Assembly: GCA_023374025.1 (NCBI GenBank)
Contig: SIJG01000001.1
Coordinates: forward strand, 5,254,828-5,318,827
Length of the DNA stretch: 64,000 bases
Reading direction: 5' to 3'
From: Heterodera schachtii
Lineage: Eukaryota; Nematoda; Chromadorea; Rhabditida; Heteroderidae
Part shown: positions 36,873 to 46,825 of the stretch, piece after piece
Numbering within the stretch: the stretch's first letter is position 1
Layout of the letters: every line of letters begins with the position of its first letter
Program-made: the position numbers and the translations under genes
The notes under the pieces: generated by a model
Database searches by the model: none
The model's input: the letters and a program-made list of their open reading frames with translations, nothing else
Told to the model about the DNA's origin: nothing

Positions 36873-37734
36873 ATAATTAATTAATTAATTAGTCACCGTA
36901 ATTACGAAAATGGGAAAACGAACAGAAAAATAGGAAAAGAGAAGGCATTCATTCGCTGATTCATTGGAAAACATTGGACGGACAACAATTACTCACCACA
37001 CATTTCAACAGCTGAGCCGAGTAATTTCCCTTTTAAATTTACAAAAAAATAAATAAAAATAGTAATTAAATTGAATTAAATTCATTCGGTGAAATGCCAA
37101 ATTCACTCTCTCTGTCCCTCCCCCTTTTCTTATCACGGTTCTCTCCATTCACTTATCACTATCACTCCGTTTGGTGGTGTTGTCCATTGCATTTCTCATC
37201 CGTTGCAATGTCCGCCATATGATGCAAATCTCCGCTGACGAAATGAGTCGAGAGTGTCGAGACTGTCCCCTCCCCTCCCGCCTCATTTATTCATTCATTC
37301 ATTCGATTGATTCCACCCAAATGGGTCTTTGTCCCCTCGGAGGAATCAATCGCCGCTTTTATGGGGAAAAGGCGAAGTTTGGGGGGGAGGGATAAGTTCG
37401 GTTCGATGCAATGGAAGAGAAGGGCATGCAAAAGGCGGCGCTTTGTTTGGCGATGACCACCCATCCCATCCCATCCCAACTCATCCCTTCTCATCCCTTC
37501 TCATCCGCCGCCGTCCCTTTCTCTTCCAATTGCCTCCGGCGTCTTTTTGACTTTTAAAACAAAAATTAAAATCCATTTGTTAAATAAATTTAAATTTACT
37601 TAAATTAATCGGACGGGGGCTGAGTAGTGAAATTCATTTGTCAGCAGAAACTCCCAAAATTGCAACTTTTTCATTCACTCACTTTGCCATTTGTTTTCCG
37701 AATATTTTTAACAATTTAAAGGCAAACTGTCAAA

Positions 37735-38494
37735 ATGAAATTTGGGATGAAAATTCGTCTGACATGGGCCGTCATTGGCATTTCCGCCGGATTGACCGCG
37801 GGCACAGTGTTTTGGATCAGTTACCAGGTAAAAAATCCCAAAATATAATAAATTATAATTCACAAATTTCATTCCCGTTTCCATTTCAAATTCCCCCCCT
37901 CAGAATTATTTGGCCACCGCAATGGCCTTTTTCAGCTCCGTTTGCGCCGCCTATTTGTTCTTCACCCATTTGGCGTATCACAAGTCGTGGATGTTCGACT
38001 GGTCACCGAAACGTATTCAAATGTCGTGGACAATTAGTGGGTTAATTATTACAATATTTGTTGAATGAAAGTGCCATTTACGCAAGAGTAATTTATAAAG
38101 CCCAGTGGAATAATTATTTAATCGCTCCCTCATTCCCCGATTAGATTTGGTCCTTTGTGTGCTCACTTTTGTCGGCATGGCCATTTGTTTGCTTTTGGCC
38201 GCCCTTTGGGGCCAATCTCTGACCCGCGAAGGGCTTCAAGGCGAAAATCTTTGGATTGGCGCCGTTTGGTTCTGGATGACTTCGAAGGCACGGCCAATCA
38301 CAAAGAATAGAAAATGCATTTTCTAATTGTTTTAGTGGACTTTGGCTTCATGCATTTACACGAGACATTACGCCAAAGAGGTGAAACTGACGGAGCCTTT
38401 GCTCGCCTTCTCCTCCGAATATGGCACAAAATTGGGCACCAAATTTGACCGGGGGAATGGGAAAATGGTGGAGAAGGGCACACAGACGGAGTAG
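37735..38494 (+). CDS. HRG-1 family haem transporter
   Basis: A four-helix membrane protein of 175 residues that in nematodes moves haem into the cytosol from the gut lumen or lysosome-related organelles; nematodes cannot make haem. Exons are 37735-37827, 37904-38036, 38145-38287 and 38336-38494. Hydrophobic helices are at residues 7-30, 35-57, 80-105 and 117-140. TM2 carries FFTHLAYH, with the His that corresponds to the haem-ligating His in HRG proteins. The end of TM4 reads [17 protein letters not shown], matching the family's FKW and the aromatic-basic FARKY-like motif. The intron between TM-segment WFWMTSK and WTLASC begins with GC (38288); homology across the junction fixes it. The C-terminal tail is charged. 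Which nematode HRG paralogue it corresponds to cannot be told by eye. Confidence 0.85.
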
Positions 38495-40049
38495 CGGAAG
38501 AAGACGGCGAACACTTTGCCAAAAAACAAACAAACACTGATTTGAAATTTACCTTTAGCAACCGATGATTTCTCTGTCCCTCCGATCACTTTCCTTTTTG
38601 GTTTTACCATTAATTTGACTTTTTTTTTGTTATTTTTATTTATTTATTTTTTTGTAAAAAAGAAAAACACTTTCAGATCGACAAACAAAGCGTCGATTTG
38701 CCTGCCCAACAGCAAAGGCAATAAAGAAGGAAGAAAGGAAGAAGAAAATGAGGAGAAGGAACAGAGGACGGGGAGAAAAAGGAAGCAAAAAATAATTAAA
38801 GAAAATAGCAGAAAAAGGAAAGAGAGAAAGGGAGGGAGAGAAAGAAAAGAGGGGAAAAGAAAGAGAAGGAGAGGAGAGAGAGAGGAGAGGGAAATGAAAG
38901 AGAAAGGGAGAGAGAGAAAGAAAAGAGGGGAAAAGAAAGAGAAGGAGAGGAGAGAGAGAGGAGAGGGAAATGAAAGAGAAAGGGAGAGAGAAGGAGAGGG
39001 CAATCACTAATAATCATAAGGAGGCTACTAACCCAAAATTAACAATATATACGTACATATATAAAAGGCATAATGGTGTTACAATTGATGATTATGCTCG
39101 AGATTCCCCGTCCGACTCGGAATTTCCGTTTTTGTCCCGCGAACCGAACCCTGATTTTCCTATTCAGAGCATAATTACATTATAATATAAATCCAATTTC
39201 GTGTAAAATGATGAAAGATTTATCAGAATTAATTTATTGGATTCTTTTTATTCCGCATAATTTACAATTTTAATTGATGTAATCATTTAATGTTTTTCTC
39301 TATATTTTAATTAGAGTCGCACTTCGACCTTTCTCATGCTAACATCAGCAGGGGGGGGGGGGGCGAAGAGGAGAGGGTTGTCTAAGAAGACCGTATGAAA
39401 AAGAAAAATTTCAACAAATAGATTGGTATAATTACCTAATTAGTAAAGATAAAGTTTGGATTAATCTCGCCGGATTCCGTCCCGCAAAAAATGAGCTCCA
39501 ATTCCGCAGCGGGATCCGCTAATTTGTTTTTGTGTGGGATCCTACGACCGCGGGATTCGGTATTTTTTGTAATAAAGACAAAATGCCAAATATTTATAAA
39601 TATATTTCACTAAATTCAATAAAGTTAGACCCATTTTTCATCGCAAATTTCATCCAAATTTGGGAAAATTTTCCGGGCAGCGTCTATTTGCATCGGTGTC
39701 CCCCACCTTGTTCCGAAAATTTTTTTGAAAAAGCATGCCGCAAAAAAATTGGTGTGAAAAGACATAAATTATCAAAATGTTTATTGATCCCATTAATAAA
39801 TTTGACCACCAACATTTCTCCAACCCTCAGATCTCTTCAAAAAATCTTGGACAATCCACTACCCCATTTTTCATTATTATCGGCATCGATGGATCCCTTT
39901 CACTTTAATTAGAAAAATTGGACAAAAACAAAAACAAACATTTTCATAAGACTTAAACTTGATTTTTACTCCAATTCTATTATTAATCCTTTTCTGTTCT
40001 CAGATAAATAATATCTAAGTCAACAAAAGCTCAAGGATTTCTCAATAAA
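38495..40049. other. Intergenic region with purine-rich tandem block
   Basis: Contains a strongly purine-rich stretch (38720-39000), a short non-repetitive frame at 39050-39182 of unknown meaning, G-run at 39350, and short GGATCC/GGATTC-containing segments near 39470-39560 that resemble degraded element ends. No gene is supported. Confidence 0.5.
38836..38988. repeat. 76-bp purine-rich tandem duplication
   Basis: Two nearly identical copies with a period of about 76 bp (AAAGAAAAGAGGGG blocks at 38841 and 38917). It lies within an all-purine tract that creates Arg/Glu/Lys open frames on this strand and Ser/Leu/Phe frames on the other; I do not regard these as coding. Confidence 0.85.
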
Positions 40050-41865
40050 ATGGCCGATTGTTGGGGTTCGTTTTTCTATGAATTAATAATATTAAAATGA
40101 TTTCATCAAATGCCACTTTTGTTTTTATTTTCGATTTCTTCCCGCAATTCCCCGTTTCTGTTCAGACGACGAAGACTACGACCCATCCGCGCAAATGGCG
40201 GACAAAATCGCCAGCCTCGGCTTGGACGACGTCATTCGGCAGCAGCAACCGAAAGGGGAAAAAGTGCCGACGCAAGCGACGAATAACAGCCGAAAAGAGG
40301 GCACAGCGAAAGAGGGGGCGACGGAACTGAGCGAAAGGGAAAAGAGAGAGGCGCAAATGAGGGCGGACGGAACGGCGGCGATGGATTTGTTCGGTTTGGA
40401 ATTCGAAACGACCCGAAAAAAGGGGAAAATCCAAGCCAAAGAAAAGGGAAATGGAAAACACTCGGAATAAAAGTTGTAAAACTCAGGGAAAACTAGGAAA
40501 CATAAAATCGAACTCACATTTTCTGGCCTTATTTACAACAATAACTGTATTTAGAGTGGTAAAAAATTGGGGAACGCCAAAGAAACACTTTAAATTCTGG
40601 GAAATTGAATAGTGTTCACTTTCCCTCTTTTTAGGCTTGGCCGTCGAGCGCAAGGAGCCCACCTTTGACGACCTTCGCACGAAGGACGACTTTCAGGCAT
40701 TTGCGGACAAATTGGGCGAACAAATCGGGGCGAGGAATGACGACGCGAATTATTCACTGTTTGTCAGTGCGTTGGTTGACCATATGACAAAGCCAAGTGA
40801 GCAAAAAAAGGGGGAAAATGGCAAAAATAAAAAAACCATTTTAAGTGAGCAAATTGCAACTGCAAATCGTCATGGCAAAAATACAGGTGAAAAGCGTGAA
40901 CCAAAGAAGTTGATTTATTAGAGACCGGTCGGGACCGAAATAGAATACGACACGGACCCGTAATCCGTTTTTTTCTCCATCGATGTGGGATAAATCCCAG
41001 TAATTAATCATATCCCGGAAATCACGACCCAAGCGAATTGAGGATTGTTGACCTCGCCGTATTTAAAAACCCACAATTTTTTTATAAACGTAACATTTGG
41101 TAATATTTTGATAATTTAAAACGAAAAGTTACGGCTTTCGAATGATACAATTTTTGGTTAAATATGTTTAGAAATTCATTTTTTGGAGAAATCCTTAATA
41201 CTGCCCGGATCCCGGCCCATTAAATAAGCTCGGTTTTCACGATTAAGACAAATCGGGATTTCAATCCCATTATACTCAGAAATTTCATTTAACAATTTTT
41301 CCCAATACGTTAACAAAAATTGATTTTTGCACTGCTATGTTGTGTTTCACCGATTAATGCGTTTTCCAGGCCCATTTGGACATTCATTTGAAGCGCGAGG
41401 AGGAGGAGCAGAAACTGCAACAGGAAAAGACCAGCAAAAAGGAGACGAAGAAGGCCAAGAAAAAGGAGTTGGAGGAGGACGTCATTGAGGACGAGTGAGT
41501 TGGGGGGGGGGACAGAAATTTGGGGATTTGGGTTTGACGGATCACTGCGTACTCCTCCATCCCACCCCACCCCCTCGATCGGTATTTAGAAATTTTCAGA
41601 CAAAAAATTTTTGGCCGGGAAACGATGGGGGCGGGGGGAACGAATTGCTCCCTCATTTGACATTGCAACTGGCAAATACCATGCCCAGCAGATGGTCACC
41701 GTTTCTTGTATTCTATTCAATTCGTTGACAATTTACCCGATGCGATGCTCACTGTCACTGGGGGACCTTTTTTGTAAAATAAACAAAAATCTATTAGGTT
41801 CCAATTCCCTTCCTCTTTTTTTTTACAGATACGACGACTACGATGAGCAACTTCACAGATATTGA
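40050..41865 (+). CDS. EIF3J: Eukaryotic translation initiation factor 3 subunit j
   Basis: A loosely bound eIF3 subunit that helps place the 40S decoding centre on mRNA. Exons traced are 40050-40065, 40166-40393, 40635-40796, 41370-41494 and 41829-41865. The N-terminus MADCWDDEDYD has the acidic WD motif used for contact with eIF3b; the middle has AAMDLFGLAVERKEPTFDDL and a helical DDFQAFADKLGEQI; the C-terminus is the typical Lys/Glu-rich helix ending EYDDYDEQLHRY. The junction from 40796 (phase 1) to 41370 (phase 0) does not fit, and the alignment expects about 10-15 more residues there, so a small exon within 40797-41369 is probably missing from this model. That intron also contains degraded repeat sequence. 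Confidence 0.82.
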
Positions 41866-42118
41866 GGACGTTTCCTTTTGTTCGACGGACTGACTGATTT
41901 GAAATTTCCGACTGATTCATTCACTGATCGATTGATGTTTGGTCTGATCATTTTTATTTGCTGTTGCCTTTGATTTCTACGATTCATTTCATACAAAAAA
42001 GAAATAAATGAGTTTGAAATTGAATGATCGAAATCAGAAAATGTTGTCGAATTCTTCCGTTCTGTCTTAACCACTTACCTTCTCACCAATCACTCTTTGT
42101 TCGTTTCAAATTTCCTCG

Positions 42119-42354
42119 CTTTTTGAGAATTGTTTTTCCGATCAGATTCTATTTGGATAAATTATCTGCTGGAGATTTAATTAATAATTTTGGTTTATCT
42201 CATAATTTTTTCCTATAATTAGTGAGATTTTGCTCTCAAAATTCGTCAAATTAATGCCATTGGTTATAAAAATTTATTTAAACAACATAATAATACTGAA
42301 TGTACCCGTGAAGAATTGAGCTTGGAAAATAAACAATATCATCAAAAGGGAAAT
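42119..42354 (+). repeat. Dispersed direct repeat, copy 1
   Basis: Starts CTTTTTGAGAATTGTTTTTC and runs to AATATCATCAAAAGGG. It is matched by 46121-46394 in the same orientation with small indels and few substitutions. It contains no open frame. The two copies flank the tail-anchored gene and several foldback elements. Confidence 0.85.
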
Positions 42355-42383
42355 TTTTCCTCAGTAAAAAGATTGTCTTTCTG

Positions 42384-42832
42384 GGTACTTATGTGGTTTA
42401 CCGCCCATAAAATTTTTTTTTGTTTTAAGTCTTAGTAGAACTTTCAAGGGTTTTGATGTCGCTGAACACTAATTTCGAAGCCCGAATCCAAATTCGAACA
42501 ATAGTTTAAAAGAAAAAAATCAAAAATTAAAAAAGAAAAATTTGTACAACGATAATTAGGTTTATACGCGTCTAAACTCTGAAAAACTAGCTTAGCAGAT
42601 ATTGATTTCATTGCATTGCTCATTGCACATCATTCCGTGTGTTTTTTTATAAAGCTAATTATCGTTGTACAAATTTTTGTTTTTTTCAAATTATTGTTCG
42701 AATTTGGGTTCAGGCTAATAGGGCGAAATGGACGTCGGATTCGTGTTCAGCGACCATCAAAACACCTCCTAAAAGTTTTTTTAAGAATTAAACAAACAAA
42801 AAATTTTATGGGCGGTAAACCACATAAGTACC
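42384..42832. mobile_element. Foldback MITE with 9-bp target duplication
   Basis: Inverted ends of about 35 bp start GGTACTTATGTGGTTTACCG on the left and are mirrored at 42798-42832. GTCTTTCTG flanks both sides exactly (42375-42383 and 42833-42841). Internally each arm carries a GTCGCTGAACAC...GAAT block related to the element at 13572-14042, so both belong to one superfamily. It lies between eIF3j and the tail-anchored gene. Confidence 0.88.
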
Positions 42833-42841
42833 GTCTTTCTG

Positions 42842-43820
42842 TTTTAGTAAATATTTTGGCTCTATTGCAGTTCTCACGACCATAACTTTTTTTTGCATCC
42901 AATATTTTTTGTATATTTAATTAAAATTTACGAATATAATTTTTGTTTTTGCCTAAGTTTCGGTTGCCAAACTGATCCTCGCCGATCAATGTAAAGCACG
43001 GTTCTGAAGTTCATTTTTTAAAAATTAATTGGAAATTCAATTAAATAAAATTCATTCGTTTGACCGTGTCATCAAATAACGCTGTTTAATGGCTGCTCGG
43101 ATGCCCCCATTTTGTTTCACAATATTAAACGCTTTTGCCAATTTGTCGAGAAAAAAGTAGGAAAAGTTAAGAATACTGCCAACTTTGATTTTGTATATGA
43201 ATTATACACATCAATCGATTCCTCTCAGTGAGGGAAGTCGAATGGTACTATTTTTAGGGCGCGGCGACAATTCTGAACGGAGTTACAGACCCGGGACTGA
43301 AAAGACCAAATGGCTGTGGGACTGAACCGTCCAAAACCTTAAAACGCATAAAATGCAACAAAATATATATCTATCGCTTCCTCTCGGCATGTAAAGGTTG
43401 AAAAGAATTTTTGATCCAAAAGGAAATTGACAAAAGTTATGGGTCCTCAAAAATTGACCCTCATAAAAAATTGAAATGGACTGGTGTACAAATTAAAAGT
43501 GAATTGGTGAGTGTATTTTGGCCATAACACCGCACACCCTGACTACGGCGGCCAGTAGGTGGGGCGAGGATTGGACTCATAAAGTGCACTAGAGCCGCTT
43601 CTTCTCCATGTTGCCACGTGCAAAGAGCCTAAATTTGGTTTGGCATTCTGAAGAATCTTCACGCTTCGACCCACCATTTCATGCCTCTTCGTCAGGACGG
43701 CCCAAATTAGCAAATCAGAAATCAATGGCAGTGATAAAATAATGAAATATTTGTAATATTGAAATGCGAAATCCTACGCTTTTTGGAACTGACAAATAAA
43801 TAAGCCAAAACAAAATAATT
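42842..43820. other. Intergenic A/T-rich DNA
   Basis: No gene is recognised. A short G/C-richer segment at 43540-43640 differs from its surroundings and reads GGCCAGTAGGTGGGGCGAGG near its left end, but I cannot assign it to an RNA or element. Confidence 0.4.
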
Positions 43821-45146
43821 TTATAACAAAAGTGTCATCAACAACAAAAAAAAATTCAGATCACTTTTTGCAAAAAGAAAAACTGCGCCGCTGATCACGA
43901 TCGCCAAAATGGAGGTACACGTGGAAATGGTGTTGCGCATTTCCATCATGTCCATTCGACGAGACAATTCTGGCAATGGATTTTTTTTAATTGGGACCAA
44001 AAGCAATTTTTAGACATTTCAAGGGTGCTGATTACGAATTTGAACTTAGACTTGCCATGTCCGAACCCCGGACCGGAATTCGAAAAAGTGACTTCGAATT
44101 CATTTAACACCTATTTGGTTTGATGCAAAACAGTGCTTCAATGTCAAATGGATAAAAAATGTGTATTTTCACCGAAATTTCTATTTTGAAAAAATTTTTC
44201 AACTTTTTGTTTGAATTCGGATCAGGGATTTGGAATTGGGCAAATTCGAGTTCATACCAAAATAAAAAAGAAGTTAGGGACCACATTCTTTACCTTCCGT
44301 CATTTCGTTCTGGTGTTGGACGACATCAGTCAGCATCGTCATTTGCTGCAAAATGAGCCCGACGTTGTTCTGCAGTTGCTGCAGATTGACCTCCGGCGCG
44401 TCGTTGTTGTTCTGCTGCTGCAGAATGTCCTTCTGCTCGTCTTCTTTCTTTTGCTGTTGAGAAGAGGACGACTGTTGGGCCTAAGAGGACGACTGTTCGG
44501 CCTGAAAAGCATTGATTTTATAATCGCATTATGTTGTTTTTCATTATTATTTTCGGTACAGTTTGACCCACATAAAATTTTTGTTTTTGATGATATAAAC
44601 GTGTGTTTTCGGGGCCGCTGATCATGAATTTGAACTCTATTTTTACGATTTCCGAACACCTAACCCTAAATTCGAACATTTGGCGCTAGTTGCAAATAGT
44701 ACCTTTTTGAATTTTTTTTCACCTTTTTCGGCAGTTTTTTATTGATTTAAAAAGCCGTAAAAACACTTTCAAATAGTTCAAATTCATGATCAGAAGCGAC
44801 CACGAAAACACTGCAAAACTTTTGTTATTTAAAACAAAAAAATTTTATTTGATTTTTTTTTCATCAAGAATAGCTTCGACATTTTAGCCTCATTCGAACC
44901 CTGGATGCGAATTCAAACATAAAAGTGAATTAGAAAACTTTGAACTCCCGACTTTTTGTACGAATTTTGGATTAGGGGTTCGGAAATTCGTCTAATAGTT
45001 CAAATTAATGATCAAGTTATTATTTTGAATGAAAAGTAATCAACTCCAAATTTTACCTCGCTGTCGCCATCGTCTCCCCCGCGGAAATTTTCGGCTCCGG
45101 AAAGCAATATTTTTTTTTGGGCGCCCTTCTCACGTTGGTCTGCCAT
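43821..45146 (-). CDS. Small Gln-rich coiled-coil, tail-anchored membrane protein
   Basis: Family not recognised. Three exons (45057-45146, 44294-44480, 43821-43969) join in frame to 141 residues. Residues 1-30 are charged; residues 31-92 are Gln/Asn-rich with heptad-like leucines (NLQQLQNNVGLILQQMTML), suggesting a coiled coil; one hydrophobic segment (about 112-128, TSILAIVISGAVFLF) lies near the C-terminus and a second hydrophobic tail follows. The layout suits a tail-anchored organelle protein such as a SNARE-like or adaptor protein, but no SNARE signature is clear. A 21-bp tandem duplication spans the exon 2 acceptor (44460-44501) and supplies a second acceptor-like site that would lead to an immediate stop. 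Both introns contain foldback-element sequence. Confidence 0.55.
44603..44811. mobile_element. Short foldback element in intron of tail-anchored gene
   Basis: Left end GTGTTTTCGGGGCCGCTGAT with ATGAATTTGAAC is mirrored at the right end (GTTCAAATTCATGAT ... CGAAAACAC). The GTCGCTGATCA core relates it to the elements at 13572 and 42384. Related, more degraded inverted pieces lie at about 44025-44250 and 44880-45015. No clear target duplication was found. Confidence 0.65.
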
Positions 45147-46825
45147 TTTTTCTAAAAAAAGTTGAAAGACAAAACCCGCATACACCTTATAATGAAAGAA
45201 TGTTCAATAAAACATTTTTCGGAAGTCGGAATTATCAAAAGAAAGTCATTTCGTACAGATTAGAATACATTTAAATGAGAATTTTGAATTTTCAATTTTT
45301 TCGAATTCTCAGGGACTCTGAAAAAGCCAAAGTGAATGTCAGAGTAATGATCAGAAGACCCAGAAAAGCCAACCCAAAAAAGAAATTTTTGCGTATAAAT
45401 GAAACAGAAGAAACAATTAATTTATGAAAAATGTTATTGCCAAACACAGAAATTAGAAAAATACTGAAGAGCAGACGAAAAGGAAGAGCGAAAAAATGTG
45501 ACTTATGTACAAATTAGGAACGAAAGAGAATTTTTGACTTGTTCGATTCGAATTCTGGTCCGGGATTCGAAATTGGATCTGAGACCCTGAAAACCCCCCA
45601 TAAACATGTTTTCACGAATTTTTAGAACAAAATGATTGTTAGTAACTGATTGACCGTTCAATGTTTATTAGGCCTTTTCCGGTTCTTATCGGTTTCTTCT
45701 TTCATCAAGATTGTGCACAAGTGCTCCGTGCTTTTTTAAACAATGATAAACGACACGAACAAATTTTTTTCCGTTTTCGACAGACTGCAACATTTTCTGG
45801 CGATGTGTAAAAAATGCTGGAGGTTTCAAAAATATCGAAGTGATTAATAAAGCATCAAAAAATGACGAGCGCTTGGACGCCGCAAAAGCATGCACGCCTT
45901 CACACAGACGAATTCGTCCTCCAAATTCACCGCCCGTCGCCTCTTTACATTAACGGCTCGAACATTTTCTTTAACGCATTTGGCCTCACGTGGTTCAACA
46001 GATTTTTGGCCAATTTTTTAAGGATTTTTGGGGGGCAGGCGGTGCCGATAGGCGCCGCCGGTGGAAATTTTCAAAATTTTAAATGAATTTTGTTAAGAAA
46101 ATAGCCAAAATTTTCAGAAACTTTTTGAGAATTGTTTTTCCGATCAGATTCTATTTTGATAAATTATCTGCGGGGGATTTAATTAGGTAATTATTTTGGT
46201 TTATCTCATAAATTTTTTCCTATAATTGATGAGATTTTGCTCTCAAAATTCGTCAAATTAATGCCATTGGTTATAAAAAATAAAAATTTATTTAAACAAT
46301 GTTTTATGTAATATCGTGGTCATAATAATACTAAATTTGAATGGACCCGTGAAGAATTGAGCTTGGGAAATAAACAATATCATCAAAAGGGAAAACAAAT
46401 GCAAAACGATGGGCAAAAAAAGAAGGGAAAATGGGCACCAAAAAGGGGGAGGGAAATTGAAAGAAGGTAAAGGTAACCCTAAAAAACACACTTTTTGGTG
46501 CCCATTTTCGCGCACGGGGAGAAAAGGGAAAAGAAAAAGACAATCCTTTGGCAAAATGCCAAAGGATACGAAAAACAATCGCTAATTAGGGGAGGAGAGA
46601 TTGTGGGGAGAGATGAAGCAAATTGAGAGGTGACAAATTCACTTTGCAAGCACTGGCGAACGGCAGAAATGAATGGGGGAGGGAGGGGAGAAGGAAATGT
46701 TCAGGGGGAGGGCATTGGACTGGCTAACAGTTGAATTTGACGAAGGTGCCTTTCCCAAATGCGGTGCCACTCTCTGCCTCTGATCACTTCTTCTGATCAC
46801 TCTCCGATCTGTCGGTTTCCCTTCG
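45147..46825. other. Intergenic region with repeat copy and receptor-like fragment
   Basis: Contains a degraded foldback end near 45540-45600, a minus-strand segment at about 45840-45990 resembling a nuclear-receptor ligand-binding helix, and the second copy of the dispersed repeat. No intact gene is supported. Confidence 0.5.
46121..46394 (+). repeat. Dispersed direct repeat, copy 2
   Basis: Same orientation as the copy at 42119-42354. It carries small insertions, for example about 30 bp around 46295-46325. Confidence 0.85.

Noticed and set aside
38636..39007. Overlapping open frames of 110-130 codons on both strands
   Set aside because: They are produced by a purine-rich tandem tract and consist of Arg/Glu/Lys or Ser/Leu/Phe repeats.
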